Source: Natranaerobius thermophilus JW/NM-WN-LF (GTDB lineage Bacteria; Bacillota; Natranaerobiia; Natranaerobiales; Natranaerobiaceae). From it: a stretch of 64,000 bases of DNA. The position numbers and the translations under genes were made by a program. This document shows positions 26,103 to 34,137 of this stretch, one piece after another; the stretch's first letter is position 1; each line of letters begins with the position of its first letter. Location of the stretch: assembly GCF_000020005.1 (NCBI RefSeq), contig NC_010718.1:2066001-2130000 (forward strand), given 5' to 3'. Under the pieces are notes generated by a model. That model saw only the letters and a list, made by a program, of their open reading frames with translations, did no database searches and was not told the origin of the DNA.

Positions 26103-26977
26103 ACAATACAGAGCTTACTGAATTTATAAAAGAACAAAAGGACGAGCATACTATCAAAGCTATTTGTGATGCTCTAGACTTTCCGAGAAGTACTTATTAC
26201 GAAACAATAAATCGAGTTGAATCTAATCGTGACAAAGAAAACAGAGAACTATTAGATCAAATAACTCAAATTCATAAAAACAGTAAAAAGCGATATGGTG
26301 CACCAAAGATCCACGCTGTGCTAATCAATAAAGGATACAAAGTCAGCTTAAAAAGAGTCCAACGATTAATGAGAAAAGAGGGTATCAAATCAATTGTCAG
26401 GAAAAAATATCGGCCTTATCCTAGTAGAGAAAAAGTAGTCGAACGAGAGAATCTCCTAAAACAAGACTTTTCAACTACATTTGTCAATCAAAAGTGGGTT
26501 ACTGATATTACATACATTGATACTGTTAAAGACGGCTGGTGCTACTTAGCCTCTGTAATGGATTTACACACCCATAAAATTGTTGGATACTCTTTTAGCA
26601 AGACCATGACAACAGATTTAGTTATTAAAGCTGTTAAAAATGCTTATGATACACAGAAACCTGGCAATGGACTTATTCTACATAGTGATCTAGGTACCCA
26701 GTACACTAGCGATGACTTTAAGCGTTTTTTAAGGTACAAAGGGATCAAGCAATCATTTAGCAGAAAAGGCTGCCCTTATGACAATGCACATATCGAATCA
26801 TTTCATGCTACTTTGAAAAAGGAAGAAGTTAACCATGTTAAGTACTTAGACTTCAAATCGGCTGAAATTGCTCTATTTAGGTTCATTGAGAGCTGGTACA
26901 ACAGAACAAGAATCCATGGAAGTTTGGAGTTTTTAACTCCTCAACATGTTGAGGATCTAGCAAAGCAATCTGCTTAA
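26099..26977 (+). CDS. IS3-family transposase OrfB (DDE integrase domain), copy 2
   Basis: Frame of about 292 residues, reached from orfA by a -1 shift (orfA TAG at 26100-26102; orfB codons run from GTA 26099). It has the same DDE residues as copy 1 (WVTDITY, HSDLGTQY, HIESFHA). The frame is intact. Confidence 0.92.
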   Translation, partial: VDNTELTEFIKEQKDEHTIKAICDALDFPRSTYYETINRVESNRDKENRELLDQITQIHKNSKKRYGAPKIHAVLINKGYKVSLKRVQRLMRKEGIKSIVRKKYRPYPSREKVVERENLLKQDFSTTFVNQKWVTDITYIDTVKDGWCYLASVMDLHTHKIVGYSFSKTMTTDLVIKAVKNAYDTQKPGNGLILHSDLGTQYTSDDFKRFLRYKGIKQSFSRKGCPYDNAHIESFHATLKKEEVNHVKYLDFKSAEIALFRFIESWYNRTRIHGSLEFLTPQHVEDLAKQSA

Positions 26978-27942
26978 TACTTAACTTTTTGGTGTCCAAA
27001 ATTTTGACCTAAGTCCATATATAACACAACTTCAATATTGAATTAAATGAAGGAAAATTATTTTTATTAACCCAAGTCCCTACAGTATTTTTGGGAATTT
27101 CTATATAATTAGCTAGTAAATTAATACTTCCCGCTTGTTTTACAATTTTCTTTAAATTATTTATGAAAATATCTTGTTTTGGTAAATTCTCTACATTAGA
27201 ACTTTGTCTAACAAATTCACTTAAACTCTCACTAATGAAGTACTGCCAACCCAAATCATCAACACACCTTGCAACATGTTCCCTCCCCAACCAGTTTCCA
27301 CAAATCGAACAAAATCCAGGTTTGAATTTATTTGTAAAGGCAAACATTTTATTGAAGCAGTAAGGACAAGTATCTTCTAAGTAATTGTCATGTACTTTAC
27401 AAATATTCAAATCATTGAAATGCCATAATAAAGGATTATATATTTCTTTATTTTTTGATACAGCCATTTCCTCATAACAATAGGGACACCATCTAAACTT
27501 ACTACTAAGTAATTTATAATTTACTATTACTTCTGAATATTTAAGCATTGTTAAGAAACTCAAATCACACCTCAAAGTAAAATCCTGCATAATAGTTACG
27601 TATTCTTCTGCTGTAATAGTTAATCCATTAATATTATAAAAATTGCTGTCATAGGAAGTATTATTAAAACTATTCTTGAATTGAAATCCACCACTAAATT
27701 GAGATAACTGTTTCTCTTTATTCATATGAGGTAACAATAACAAAGCAACAAGTTTTCCAGTATATAAGCTATGAGACTCTGCAACTCTAGCAATATAGCT
27801 AGTTAAACTTTCCACCTTTTCTGTTCCAACGCCTATTGGTTGCAAATTATTCAAATAACTTCTTTTTGGTATTTTGATTTCCTCATCTTCCATAATTGGA
27901 AAAATCTCCTTCAATAGTTCTACCCCTCTCGCCGTTTTTATT

Positions 27943-27961
27943 GTTTACGTATTCTGTAAAC
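27943..27961. promoter_or_regulatory. Operator-like inverted repeat upstream of tniQ
   Basis: GTTTAC, seven-base spacer, GTAAAC, about 30 bp before the tniQ start in the region shared with the divergent regulator. GTAAA cores also occur in the larger palindrome at 27998-28023. Confidence 0.45.
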
Positions 27962-27997
27962 ATTATAACAAAAAACTTTGAAGCTGACTAGCCTAAA

Positions 27998-28023
27998 TTT
28001 GTAAAACCATATGGTTTTACAAA
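27998..28023. promoter_or_regulatory. Perfect 26-bp palindrome over the regulator promoter
   Basis: TTTGTAAAACCAT and its complement ATGGTTTTACAAA meet with no spacer. It overlaps the -35 box of the regulator gene, so it is a likely operator for autoregulation and perhaps for the divergent tniQ-tnsAB-tnsC operon. Confidence 0.65.
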
Positions 28024-28043
28024 AATATTTTTCATGTTATACT
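28016..28043 (+). promoter_or_regulatory. Promoter of the HTH regulator gene
   Basis: TTTACA at 28016-28021 and TATACT at 28038-28043, 16-base spacer, about 64 bp before the ATG at 28107. Confidence 0.6.
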
Positions 28044-28106
28044 GAAACTGTATTATGGTTTTCAGTTTTAATACAATTTACGTATACACATGTTAGGGGG
28101 ATAACA

Positions 28107-28865
28107 ATGTATTTGAGATTTGGAACTGTACTTAAATTGTTTCAAGACTACTTTGACGAATCTATAAGAGAATTTTCCAAAAGAATTAATATGGCACCTG
28201 CTACTGTAAATGCGTACATAAAAGGACATCGCTTCCCAAGTAAAGAAATATCGCAAAGTCAACCAGATATACAGTATACCCTTAATTCTTTCTTATACAA
28301 CTCACTAAAAGAACTTGAAATGAAACCATCTCAATATAATGTAAAATATTATGTTATGAACATTTTAACTTTAGAAAAAAAGTTCAGAACTTTAACTAAA
28401 TCTTCTAAAAAGAGCATAAATAAAGCTAGCACTAATTTACTGCTAGCTTATCTAAAAGAGTTCTATCAAAACAATCCTGATTGCAGTCCAGAAACTGTCA
28501 AAGTTGATAAATTAGATTGTATAAAATCTCTTTTTCAAGAAAAAAACATATCAAAAGACGCCATAGCACTTTATTTAACTGGTGAAAAGTATCAAAACTT
28601 ATTCTTTGAATTAGAAGATAATGAAGATCTACTATTTTGGCCAGAATTTAGAAATATTGAAGAAATATATAATTTTTGCAAAAGAAACGGAGCCTTAGTA
28701 AGTTGGGAGACTAGCATAGATGTTTTAATGAGTTTACCAGATAAAATACTATTAAATATAGATAACTCAAATGATTATGAATTAAGTGTTGAATTAATTG
28801 ATAAAAATATACAATCGACACCATTTTGCAATTCAAGTGAATTTATACTAGATAATAATAGATAA
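28107..28865 (+). CDS. HTH regulator divergent from tniQ
   Basis: 252 residues from the ATG at 28107, which follows TAGGGGG. Residues 5-45 look like an XRE-type HTH: LKLFQDYFDESIREFSKRIN, then MAPATVNAYIKGHRFPSKE. The rest is helical with no known domain (FLYNSLKELEMKPSQYNVKY, LDCIKSLFQEKNISKDAIAL). It is transcribed away from the transposition operon across a region with two inverted repeats. That layout suggests it represses transposition and itself. It could also sense a stress; the C-terminal domain is unrecognised. Confidence 0.65.
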   Translation: MYLRFGTVLKLFQDYFDESIREFSKRINMAPATVNAYIKGHRFPSKEISQSQPDIQYTLNSFLYNSLKELEMKPSQYNVKYYVMNILTLEKKFRTLTKSSKKSINKASTNLLLAYLKEFYQNNPDCSPETVKVDKLDCIKSLFQEKNISKDAIALYLTGEKYQNLFFELEDNEDLLFWPEFRNIEEIYNFCKRNGALVSWETSIDVLMSLPDKILLNIDNSNDYELSVELIDKNIQSTPFCNSSEFILDNNR

Positions 28866-28914
28866 AAATATAAAGCACTATAAACCTACGCATCATTAGA
28901 AAAAGATGGTTATG

Positions 28915-29608
28915 TTAACAGTTTAGATACTTTGCTTTCCCTCTCACCCAACCAAAATAAATCTCTATATTTTTTATTTTAGTAGGTCCTACAATAGCGT
29001 TTTTTTCGCCTATCAGATCAGATAATCGAAGAAAAGAAACATAGTCATCGAACCACTCATCTGATTGACTAAATGAATGAACTAACATAAGTGTTTTTGA
29101 TGCATTAAATTCTTCCGCCTTTAAAAGCGCTGAAGCCGTTCTATGCAAAAGTTGATATCTAATTGTATTAATATTTAATTTATTATTTATCCTAGCTTAC
29201 TTTTTAGGTAATTTAGCCTAGTTGCTTTGCTCGAACCATCTTCTTTTGAATTCTTCATCCATTCACCGACTGTAATTCCAAATGATTCCGAAGCTTTCCC
29301 TTCAACAGCAATAGACACTAGCTCATCGCCACTTTTTGCTATCACAAAAATATCATTTTGTGAGAAACGTTACCACCTGGTAATGGGACTTTATACTCAG
29401 GAAAAGCAAAAATCATTCTCATCTCTCTAAATAGTTTAATATTGGAATTTATAAATGCCTTTTTAACAGATTCAGGGAAACCATTGGCTTCCTGCCAAGA
29501 ATATGCTAGAGCTTTTGCAGAACATCCACTCTTCCAATGCTTATCTGGTTTGGCTAGTAGCATTTTCCAATCTTCAGGTTTATCAATTGGCATAAAAAAC
29601 TTACTCAC
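28915..29608 (-). pseudogene. Frameshifted DUF6946-like protein gene
   Basis: Three minus-strand frames together give one protein of about 230 residues. The N-part has HWKSGCSAKALAYSWQEANG and PEYKVPLPGGNVSH; the middle (28-nt overlap region near 29350) reads DIFVIAKSGDELVSIAVEGK; the C-part has TIRYQLLHRTASALLKAEEF and LVHSFSQSDEWFDDY. These conserved blocks fit a family I recall as DUF6946, of unknown function. One extra A near 29356 and a shift near 29185 break the frame. It is unlikely to be functional. Confidence 0.65.
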
Positions 29609-29645
29609 CGAAATTGCCCTTATTGGTAACTAGAAGTTTAACAAT

Positions 29646-30704
29646 TTAAGTCTTTAATAACCCTGCATAGTTAAGGACTTCTTTTAAACTATCTAAGTGT
29701 TCAAGAGCTTTTTCTAATTCATCGACTTCCAAATAACCAATTGCATCTCTAAACTCTTCTCCTAATGAGGCTATTTCATTTTTAAAGATTTCAATTTCTT
29801 TTTTTGTTGATACTACGATAACTTTTTGAATTGAAGAGTCTTGTTTAATTACTCTCTGTAAATTCAAAATGGCAGAATCTCTACTTCCTCTTCTATGTAC
29901 TTCAAATGCATAAGATATAATTCCAAGGTTTGCAATACGGCTTCTCCATAAGGCATCAATTCTACAGCCTGGAGCAACATAAAACTCTGTTTCTACTTCA
30001 AATCCTAGTCCATCACCTAACTGAGCAACTTGCTGTATTGCATAATCATGATTAAAGTCTTCAATAAACTCTTCTTCATCATTTTGCTCCACAATAGATG
30101 TATCTAAATTAGAAAGAAAAAATAATAAAGAATTTAAATCTAGAAAATTCTGAATTTCCTGATCAAAGCTTTTGATTTCATCTAATACCTTTTTTGCTAA
30201 AAAACAAAAGTCTTCGTATTGTTTACCACTAATTTGTGTTGAACTAGGAAGCTTATTTTTAGGAACCCCTAAATTGATCAATCCTTCCCGGGCTCTTCTA
30301 TTCCAAATTGCACAATCCTCATCAAAATGTGTTAATACTTCTGAAATAGCAGCTGCTCCCATCATTCGAATATTTCTCTTAACATAATCAAATCGATGTG
30401 CTATAGGCTTTTCACTATAGATAAGAAATTCCAATGCGTCACGAATATTTCCAAGCCCAGACTTAAGCATTTCTTCAACTAAATAGTCCTTATTAGTCCA
30501 ACCCTGAAAGCTCCATAAAAGTTGTACTAGCTCCCTTACAGTTCCTTCATTAAAATTGCTTAATTGATCTTTCATTAAATTATTATTAATAAAATCTACT
30601 TTTGCTTTTCTTTCTTGTTTTTCGACATCAATATTTTTAGACTCTTTAAAATTTTGGAAAACCAATTCAAGTTTTCGTTTATCTGTAAGTTCATTATGGG
30701 ACAT
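29646..30704 (-). CDS. Nuclease-like protein of the R-M operon
   Basis: 352 residues, no certain family. The N-terminal ~200 residues are helical. The C-terminal part has a PD-(D/E)XK-like pattern: VAPGCRIDALWRSR (Asp250), then ISYAFEVHRRGS (Glu268, with His rather than Lys at +2) and a helix with ILNLQRVIKQ, followed by VIVVSTKKEIEIF. This fits a restriction-type nuclease or an inactive relative. It is the last gene of the minus-strand hsdR-hsdM-hsdS-EVE run, with AAGGAGG before its ATG. It may be an accessory defence effector. Confidence 0.6.
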   Translation of the reverse strand: MSHNELTDKRKLELVFQNFKESKNIDVEKQERKAKVDFINNNLMKDQLSNFNEGTVRELVQLLWSFQGWTNKDYLVEEMLKSGLGNIRDALEFLIYSEKPIAHRFDYVKRNIRMMGAAAISEVLTHFDEDCAIWNRRAREGLINLGVPKNKLPSSTQISGKQYEDFCFLAKKVLDEIKSFDQEIQNFLDLNSLLFFLSNLDTSIVEQNDEEEFIEDFNHDYAIQQVAQLGDGLGFEVETEFYVAPGCRIDALWRSRIANLGIISYAFEVHRRGSRDSAILNLQRVIKQDSSIQKVIVVSTKKEIEIFKNEIASLGEEFRDAIGYLEVDELEKALEHLDSLKEVLNYAGLLKT

Positions 30705-30736
30705 AATTATCCTCCTTAGAAGGCTTAAAAACTGCT

Positions 30737-31189
30737 TTAGTTTTGATTATTCCCTTGCTCAATGATCTTATGGTAATCTTCTTTATTAATAATTTTCGTG
30801 GATTGCCTAAAAAACAGTCCATAATTCTTCTTATCAGTAATAAAATTTAGTTTTTCTTTAATATCATGTATATAGACGGGTTTTGACCAAATATTAATAA
30901 CTTGTATTGGACATGACAAATAAAACATATCTAAAAATTTATCATCAATATCCATGTTCAAGCTATATTCTTTTATTTGGTCTTCAACTATAATATTAGC
31001 ATAAAAAAATCGATTCCCTTTTCCAGCGATATATATTATAGCTTCATCCTTAGGTTTTATTTTTTTTAAGTTAGGAGTACCACTATGAAATAACCATATA
31101 TTATTATTAAGTAATTTATCTACTATTTCTTTGCCAGGTATTACTTGATCCCCCAACATATAATCATTCACGATAAATATATAATACAA
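30737..31189 (-). CDS. EVE/PUA-like domain protein
   Basis: 150 residues starting at TTG after AGGAGTGG. NNIWLFHSGTPNLKKIKPKD followed by EAIIYIAGKGNRFFYANIIV resembles the EVE (YTH/PUA-like) fold that reads modified bases, and FRQSTKIINKEDYHKII resembles its C-terminal helix. EVE domains are often linked to restriction and other modification-dependent defence systems, which suits its place right after hsdS. No nuclease is fused. The call is by pattern and needs structure prediction. Confidence 0.6.
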   Translation of the reverse strand: MYYIFIVNDYMLGDQVIPGKEIVDKLLNNNIWLFHSGTPNLKKIKPKDEAIIYIAGKGNRFFYANIIVEDQIKEYSLNMDIDDKFLDMFYLSCPIQVINIWSKPVYIHDIKEKLNFITDKKNYGLFFRQSTKIINKEDYHKIIEQGNNQN

Positions 31190-31232
31190 ATTACCACTCC
31201 TTGCTTATTGAACGAACTTGTGCAGTTAAAAC

Positions 31233-32705
31233 CTATTTATCTTTTAAAACTTCTTTTAATAATTCAATTGCACTTTCATCTTTAGGATCATTAGTATTTA
31301 ACTCTCCACGAAAGGCTTTAGAAAGAATAGATTGTTCTAGTTCAGCAACATAGGTTCCCAAATTTAATAAGTTTTGTATTCTATTCTCCTTTGCACTTAC
31401 TTTCTTCATGATTCTATTAATTTCCTTAATTTCTTCTTCAGGAGGTAGTGGTACTGGTAATGATGATAGTTTCTTTGAATTGATATTAGCCTGTCCTACT
31501 TGTTGTTTAACTGTAGATAGTAGATATTTTCGTCCAATATGACTATTAATATAATAACAAATATATGGTGCTAAAATCTTTTTGTAAAATAGCGAGATCT
31601 TTATCAAATATGAAGCATACGTAAATTTTCCAGCATGTTCTGGCTCAACAATTGCCGATTTTCCAACTAGCTCATAACTATTTGTTCTGTTAAACAATAA
31701 ATCATATTCTTCTAGTTTATATTTTTCTACATCTTTGTGATCAAAAGGAAGGTATTTTAGATCATTTAAATCAATACTTCCAGTTAATTTAATATTACCC
31801 ATCCTAAGAACAGGTAAACCATTTATATCTTTATAAGCCTTTGCAGATGTTCCATACGAAGAATGACAAATTAGTTCCCCTAAATCAATCCAACACCAAT
31901 TATCCGGAAGTTCATATAAACCATTGGGGCTTTTTTTAATATCAGTTTTCTTCTCAGAATTTATTTTAGCTAGCAAAGTATCTACTGACTCAACTCTCGG
32001 ATTTTCCTCACGCCACGTCAATTCCCCTTTAAAAGCCTTATCTAATATAGCTGCACGACGTAGTTCAAAAGTTTCTTTAGCTTCTCCTATTAATTCTTTT
32101 GCTTTATTAATTTTACTTAAAAGGCGATCAACTTTATAAACTATTCTTCTTTGTTCATTTTTCGGTGCTATTGGTATACTTATTTGCTTCAAATTTTTTT
32201 GATTTAAGCTAACTTGATTGACTGCCATTTTAATTCTTTTCAATACAGCTTTTCTAAAATTATAGGACCTCGTGTATAATTGGAGAAACTGAGGCAGAAT
32301 CATATTATTATTTACTCTAATTCTTAATAAATTCATTCCATGTATTAAAGGTAGATAATCTTCCTTAATCAAAGCAGTTTTACCTACATGTTCAATGCTA
32401 TTTATATGGCTTAAAACAATATCTCCAATTTTATAATAATCATTATTTTTGATTTTATCTAAATCCCTTATATATCTAACTCTATCCAGTTGTATTTCGT
32501 TGTTTTGAATTGATTCTATCCTCGTGACAGGTATCCCAGGTTTGGTCTTGCTTTGTTTTATTGTAGTTCCATTTTTAATTTCTTCTGCTAGTATGTCTAA
32601 TGCAACCCAAGCCCAGTTATTAGGCAGTTCATAAGGTTCTTCGTCTTCATGAACAATAGTTTCTTCTAATAATTCTTCTATTCTTTTGCTCTTCTTATCA
32701 GTCAT
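31233..32705 (-). CDS. hsdS: Type I restriction-modification specificity subunit
   Basis: 490 residues with the duplicated S-subunit plan. The first target recognition domain begins at ELPNNWAWVALDILAEEIKN. It is followed by a conserved helical repeat (IAPKNEQRRIVYKVDRLLSK, then RRAAILDKAFKGELTWREEN). The second recognition domain begins at LPDNWCWIDLGELI and is followed by LPPEEEIKEINRIMKKV and AELEQSILSKAFRGELN. It determines the split DNA target of the complex. It overlaps hsdM by 8 bp. The target sequence cannot be deduced. Confidence 0.94.
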   Translation of the reverse strand: MTDKKSKRIEELLEETIVHEDEEPYELPNNWAWVALDILAEEIKNGTTIKQSKTKPGIPVTRIESIQNNEIQLDRVRYIRDLDKIKNNDYYKIGDIVLSHINSIEHVGKTALIKEDYLPLIHGMNLLRIRVNNNMILPQFLQLYTRSYNFRKAVLKRIKMAVNQVSLNQKNLKQISIPIAPKNEQRRIVYKVDRLLSKINKAKELIGEAKETFELRRAAILDKAFKGELTWREENPRVESVDTLLAKINSEKKTDIKKSPNGLYELPDNWCWIDLGELICHSSYGTSAKAYKDINGLPVLRMGNIKLTGSIDLNDLKYLPFDHKDVEKYKLEEYDLLFNRTNSYELVGKSAIVEPEHAGKFTYASYLIKISLFYKKILAPYICYYINSHIGRKYLLSTVKQQVGQANINSKKLSSLPVPLPPEEEIKEINRIMKKVSAKENRIQNLLNLGTYVAELEQSILSKAFRGELNTNDPKDESAIELLKEVLKDK

Positions 32706-34137
32706 TTTTATCCTCTCCTGATTCAGAAATTCCTGTTTCCTTTAATTCATCAATAACCTCATTAAGTAAAGATGCAGCTTCTTGAAGTTTACATACTGTT
32801 TTTTCCGCTGATTCAATTGGATCTGGTAAATTTTCATATATTGATAGCGATTCATCCTGAATCAGACCTAAATCTAAACTGTCATTTTTCTTACGAATAT
32901 CCTCTCTTGTAAAGCAATTAAACCTCTCATTTTTTATTTTAGTTCTATCTACGGCTTTATAGGCTTTAATAAAGTCATCAAAGTGATCTTTTCTCAATGG
33001 ATTGGTTTTCCCTAAACTCTCCATGTTAGTTCTTAAATCATATACCCATACTTCTTTGGTATTGTCTTTATCCGTTTGCCCTCTAGTAAAGAATAACACA
33101 TTAGTTTTAACACCTTGAGCATAAAAGATACCTGTTGGTAAGCGCAGTATGGTATGAAGGTTACACTTCTCCATTAAATCATTTCTAATCTTTGCTCCCG
33201 TATTATCCTCAAATAACACATTATCTGGTAATACTACAGCAGCACGTGCCTTCCCGTTTGGTTTTAATGATCTATATATGTGTTGAAGGAAGTTTAACTG
33301 TTTATTAGTTGTAGTATAAGTTAAATCGTCCCTAGTCGGTCTTTCTCCACTTTTCTTAGTGCCAAAAGGTGGATTAGTTAGAACTACATCATAGTTTTTT
33401 AAGTTCTTTCCAGCTTCAGATAATGTATCACCTAAAATAATTTCACCTTCCAATTCATGTAGCATCGCATTCATTAAACCCAGCCTGTGAACATCTTTAA
33501 CTAGCTCACAACCTGTAAAAGCTTCTTTTACTTGAAATTCAGCTTCTTTTTGACTTAAAGAGAAGTAGTCATCTGTTTTCTTTCTTACATGTCTGTCTGC
33601 AGCAATCATGAAACCAAAAGTACCTGCAGCTGGGTCATTACATCTTTCTCCTGGTTCAGGATCAGTTAGCTCAACTATAGTATCAATAAGAGGACGCGGT
33701 GTGAAATACTGACCCGCGCCTGTCTTAGTTTCATTTGCGTTTTTCTCTAACAAACCTTCATAAAGGGCTCCAAGCCCTTCTTCTCTAGCACTATACCAGT
33801 CTAACCTGTCTATTGACTGTATAATCTTTTCGAGATTTTTAGGTTCATCTATATTGGTTGTAGCATTCATATATATCTGACTTAATAATTTATTTTTGGA
33901 TTGACCAATGTCAAGTAATAATTGTCTATAATGGTTGTATAGTTCCATACCGTGTTTTGTAGTTAAAGAATCCCAACGATATTCTTTAGGAATCACTTCT
34001 TCTGTTTCCTTTTCTTTCATCATTTTTAGAAATAAAATATAAGTTAGCTCTGTTACATATTGGTGATAAGTAACCCCATCATCTCTAAGTACATCACATA
34101 AACTCCAAAGTTTTTGAATAATTTCTTGATTTGTCAT
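32698..34137 (-). CDS. hsdM: Type I restriction-modification DNA methyltransferase subunit
   Basis: 479 residues. The SAM-binding region is NDPAAGTFGFMIAAD, and the catalytic motif NPPFG sits in NYDVVLTNPPFGTKKSG, typical of N6-adenine methylases. GAGQYFTPRPLIDTIVEL precedes it, as in all HsdM. The N-terminal helical domain starts MTNQEIIQKLWSLCDVLRDD. It forms M2S1 with HsdS for host methylation and R2M2S1 with HsdR for cleavage. It overlaps hsdR by 1 bp. Confidence 0.96.
   Translation of the reverse strand: MTNQEIIQKLWSLCDVLRDDGVTYHQYVTELTYILFLKMMKEKETEEVIPKEYRWDSLTTKHGMELYNHYRQLLLDIGQSKNKLLSQIYMNATTNIDEPKNLEKIIQSIDRLDWYSAREEGLGALYEGLLEKNANETKTGAGQYFTPRPLIDTIVELTDPEPGERCNDPAAGTFGFMIAADRHVRKKTDDYFSLSQKEAEFQVKEAFTGCELVKDVHRLGLMNAMLHELEGEIILGDTLSEAGKNLKNYDVVLTNPPFGTKKSGERPTRDDLTYTTTNKQLNFLQHIYRSLKPNGKARAAVVLPDNVLFEDNTGAKIRNDLMEKCNLHTILRLPTGIFYAQGVKTNVLFFTRGQTDKDNTKEVWVYDLRTNMESLGKTNPLRKDHFDDFIKAYKAVDRTKIKNERFNCFTREDIRKKNDSLDLGLIQDESLSIYENLPDPIESAEKTVCKLQEAASLLNEVIDELKETGISESGEDKND

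Larger units (their letters stand above)
25761..27017 (+). mobile_element. IS3-family insertion sequence, copy 2
   Basis: 1257 bp, same sequence as copy 1 but in plus orientation. It is flanked by TAT at 25758-25760 and 27018-27020. It is inserted in tniQ in the opposite orientation to that gene. The two inverted copies could recombine to invert the 6 kb between them, but each copy still has matching flanks, so no inversion has occurred. Confidence 0.92.
25287..27914 (-). pseudogene. tniQ: TniQ/TnsD-family target selector, interrupted by IS3-family element
   Basis: The N-terminal 299 codons (27914-27018) and C-terminal 156 codons (25757-25287, counted past the duplicated TAT) are separated by IS copy 2. 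Removing the IS and one TAT joins SILKLCYI to LKISPYQIL in frame, giving 455 residues. LQPIGVGTEKVESLTSYIAR at 24-43 is the TniQ signature. Zinc-binding Cys/His pairs are at 143/146, 172/175, 183/186 and 202/205. C-terminal HTH-like repeats (LKEIVKLIGISDKSLYKYFP) suggest direct DNA recognition, as in TnsD. It probably directed insertion next to ssrA. Confidence 0.88.
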
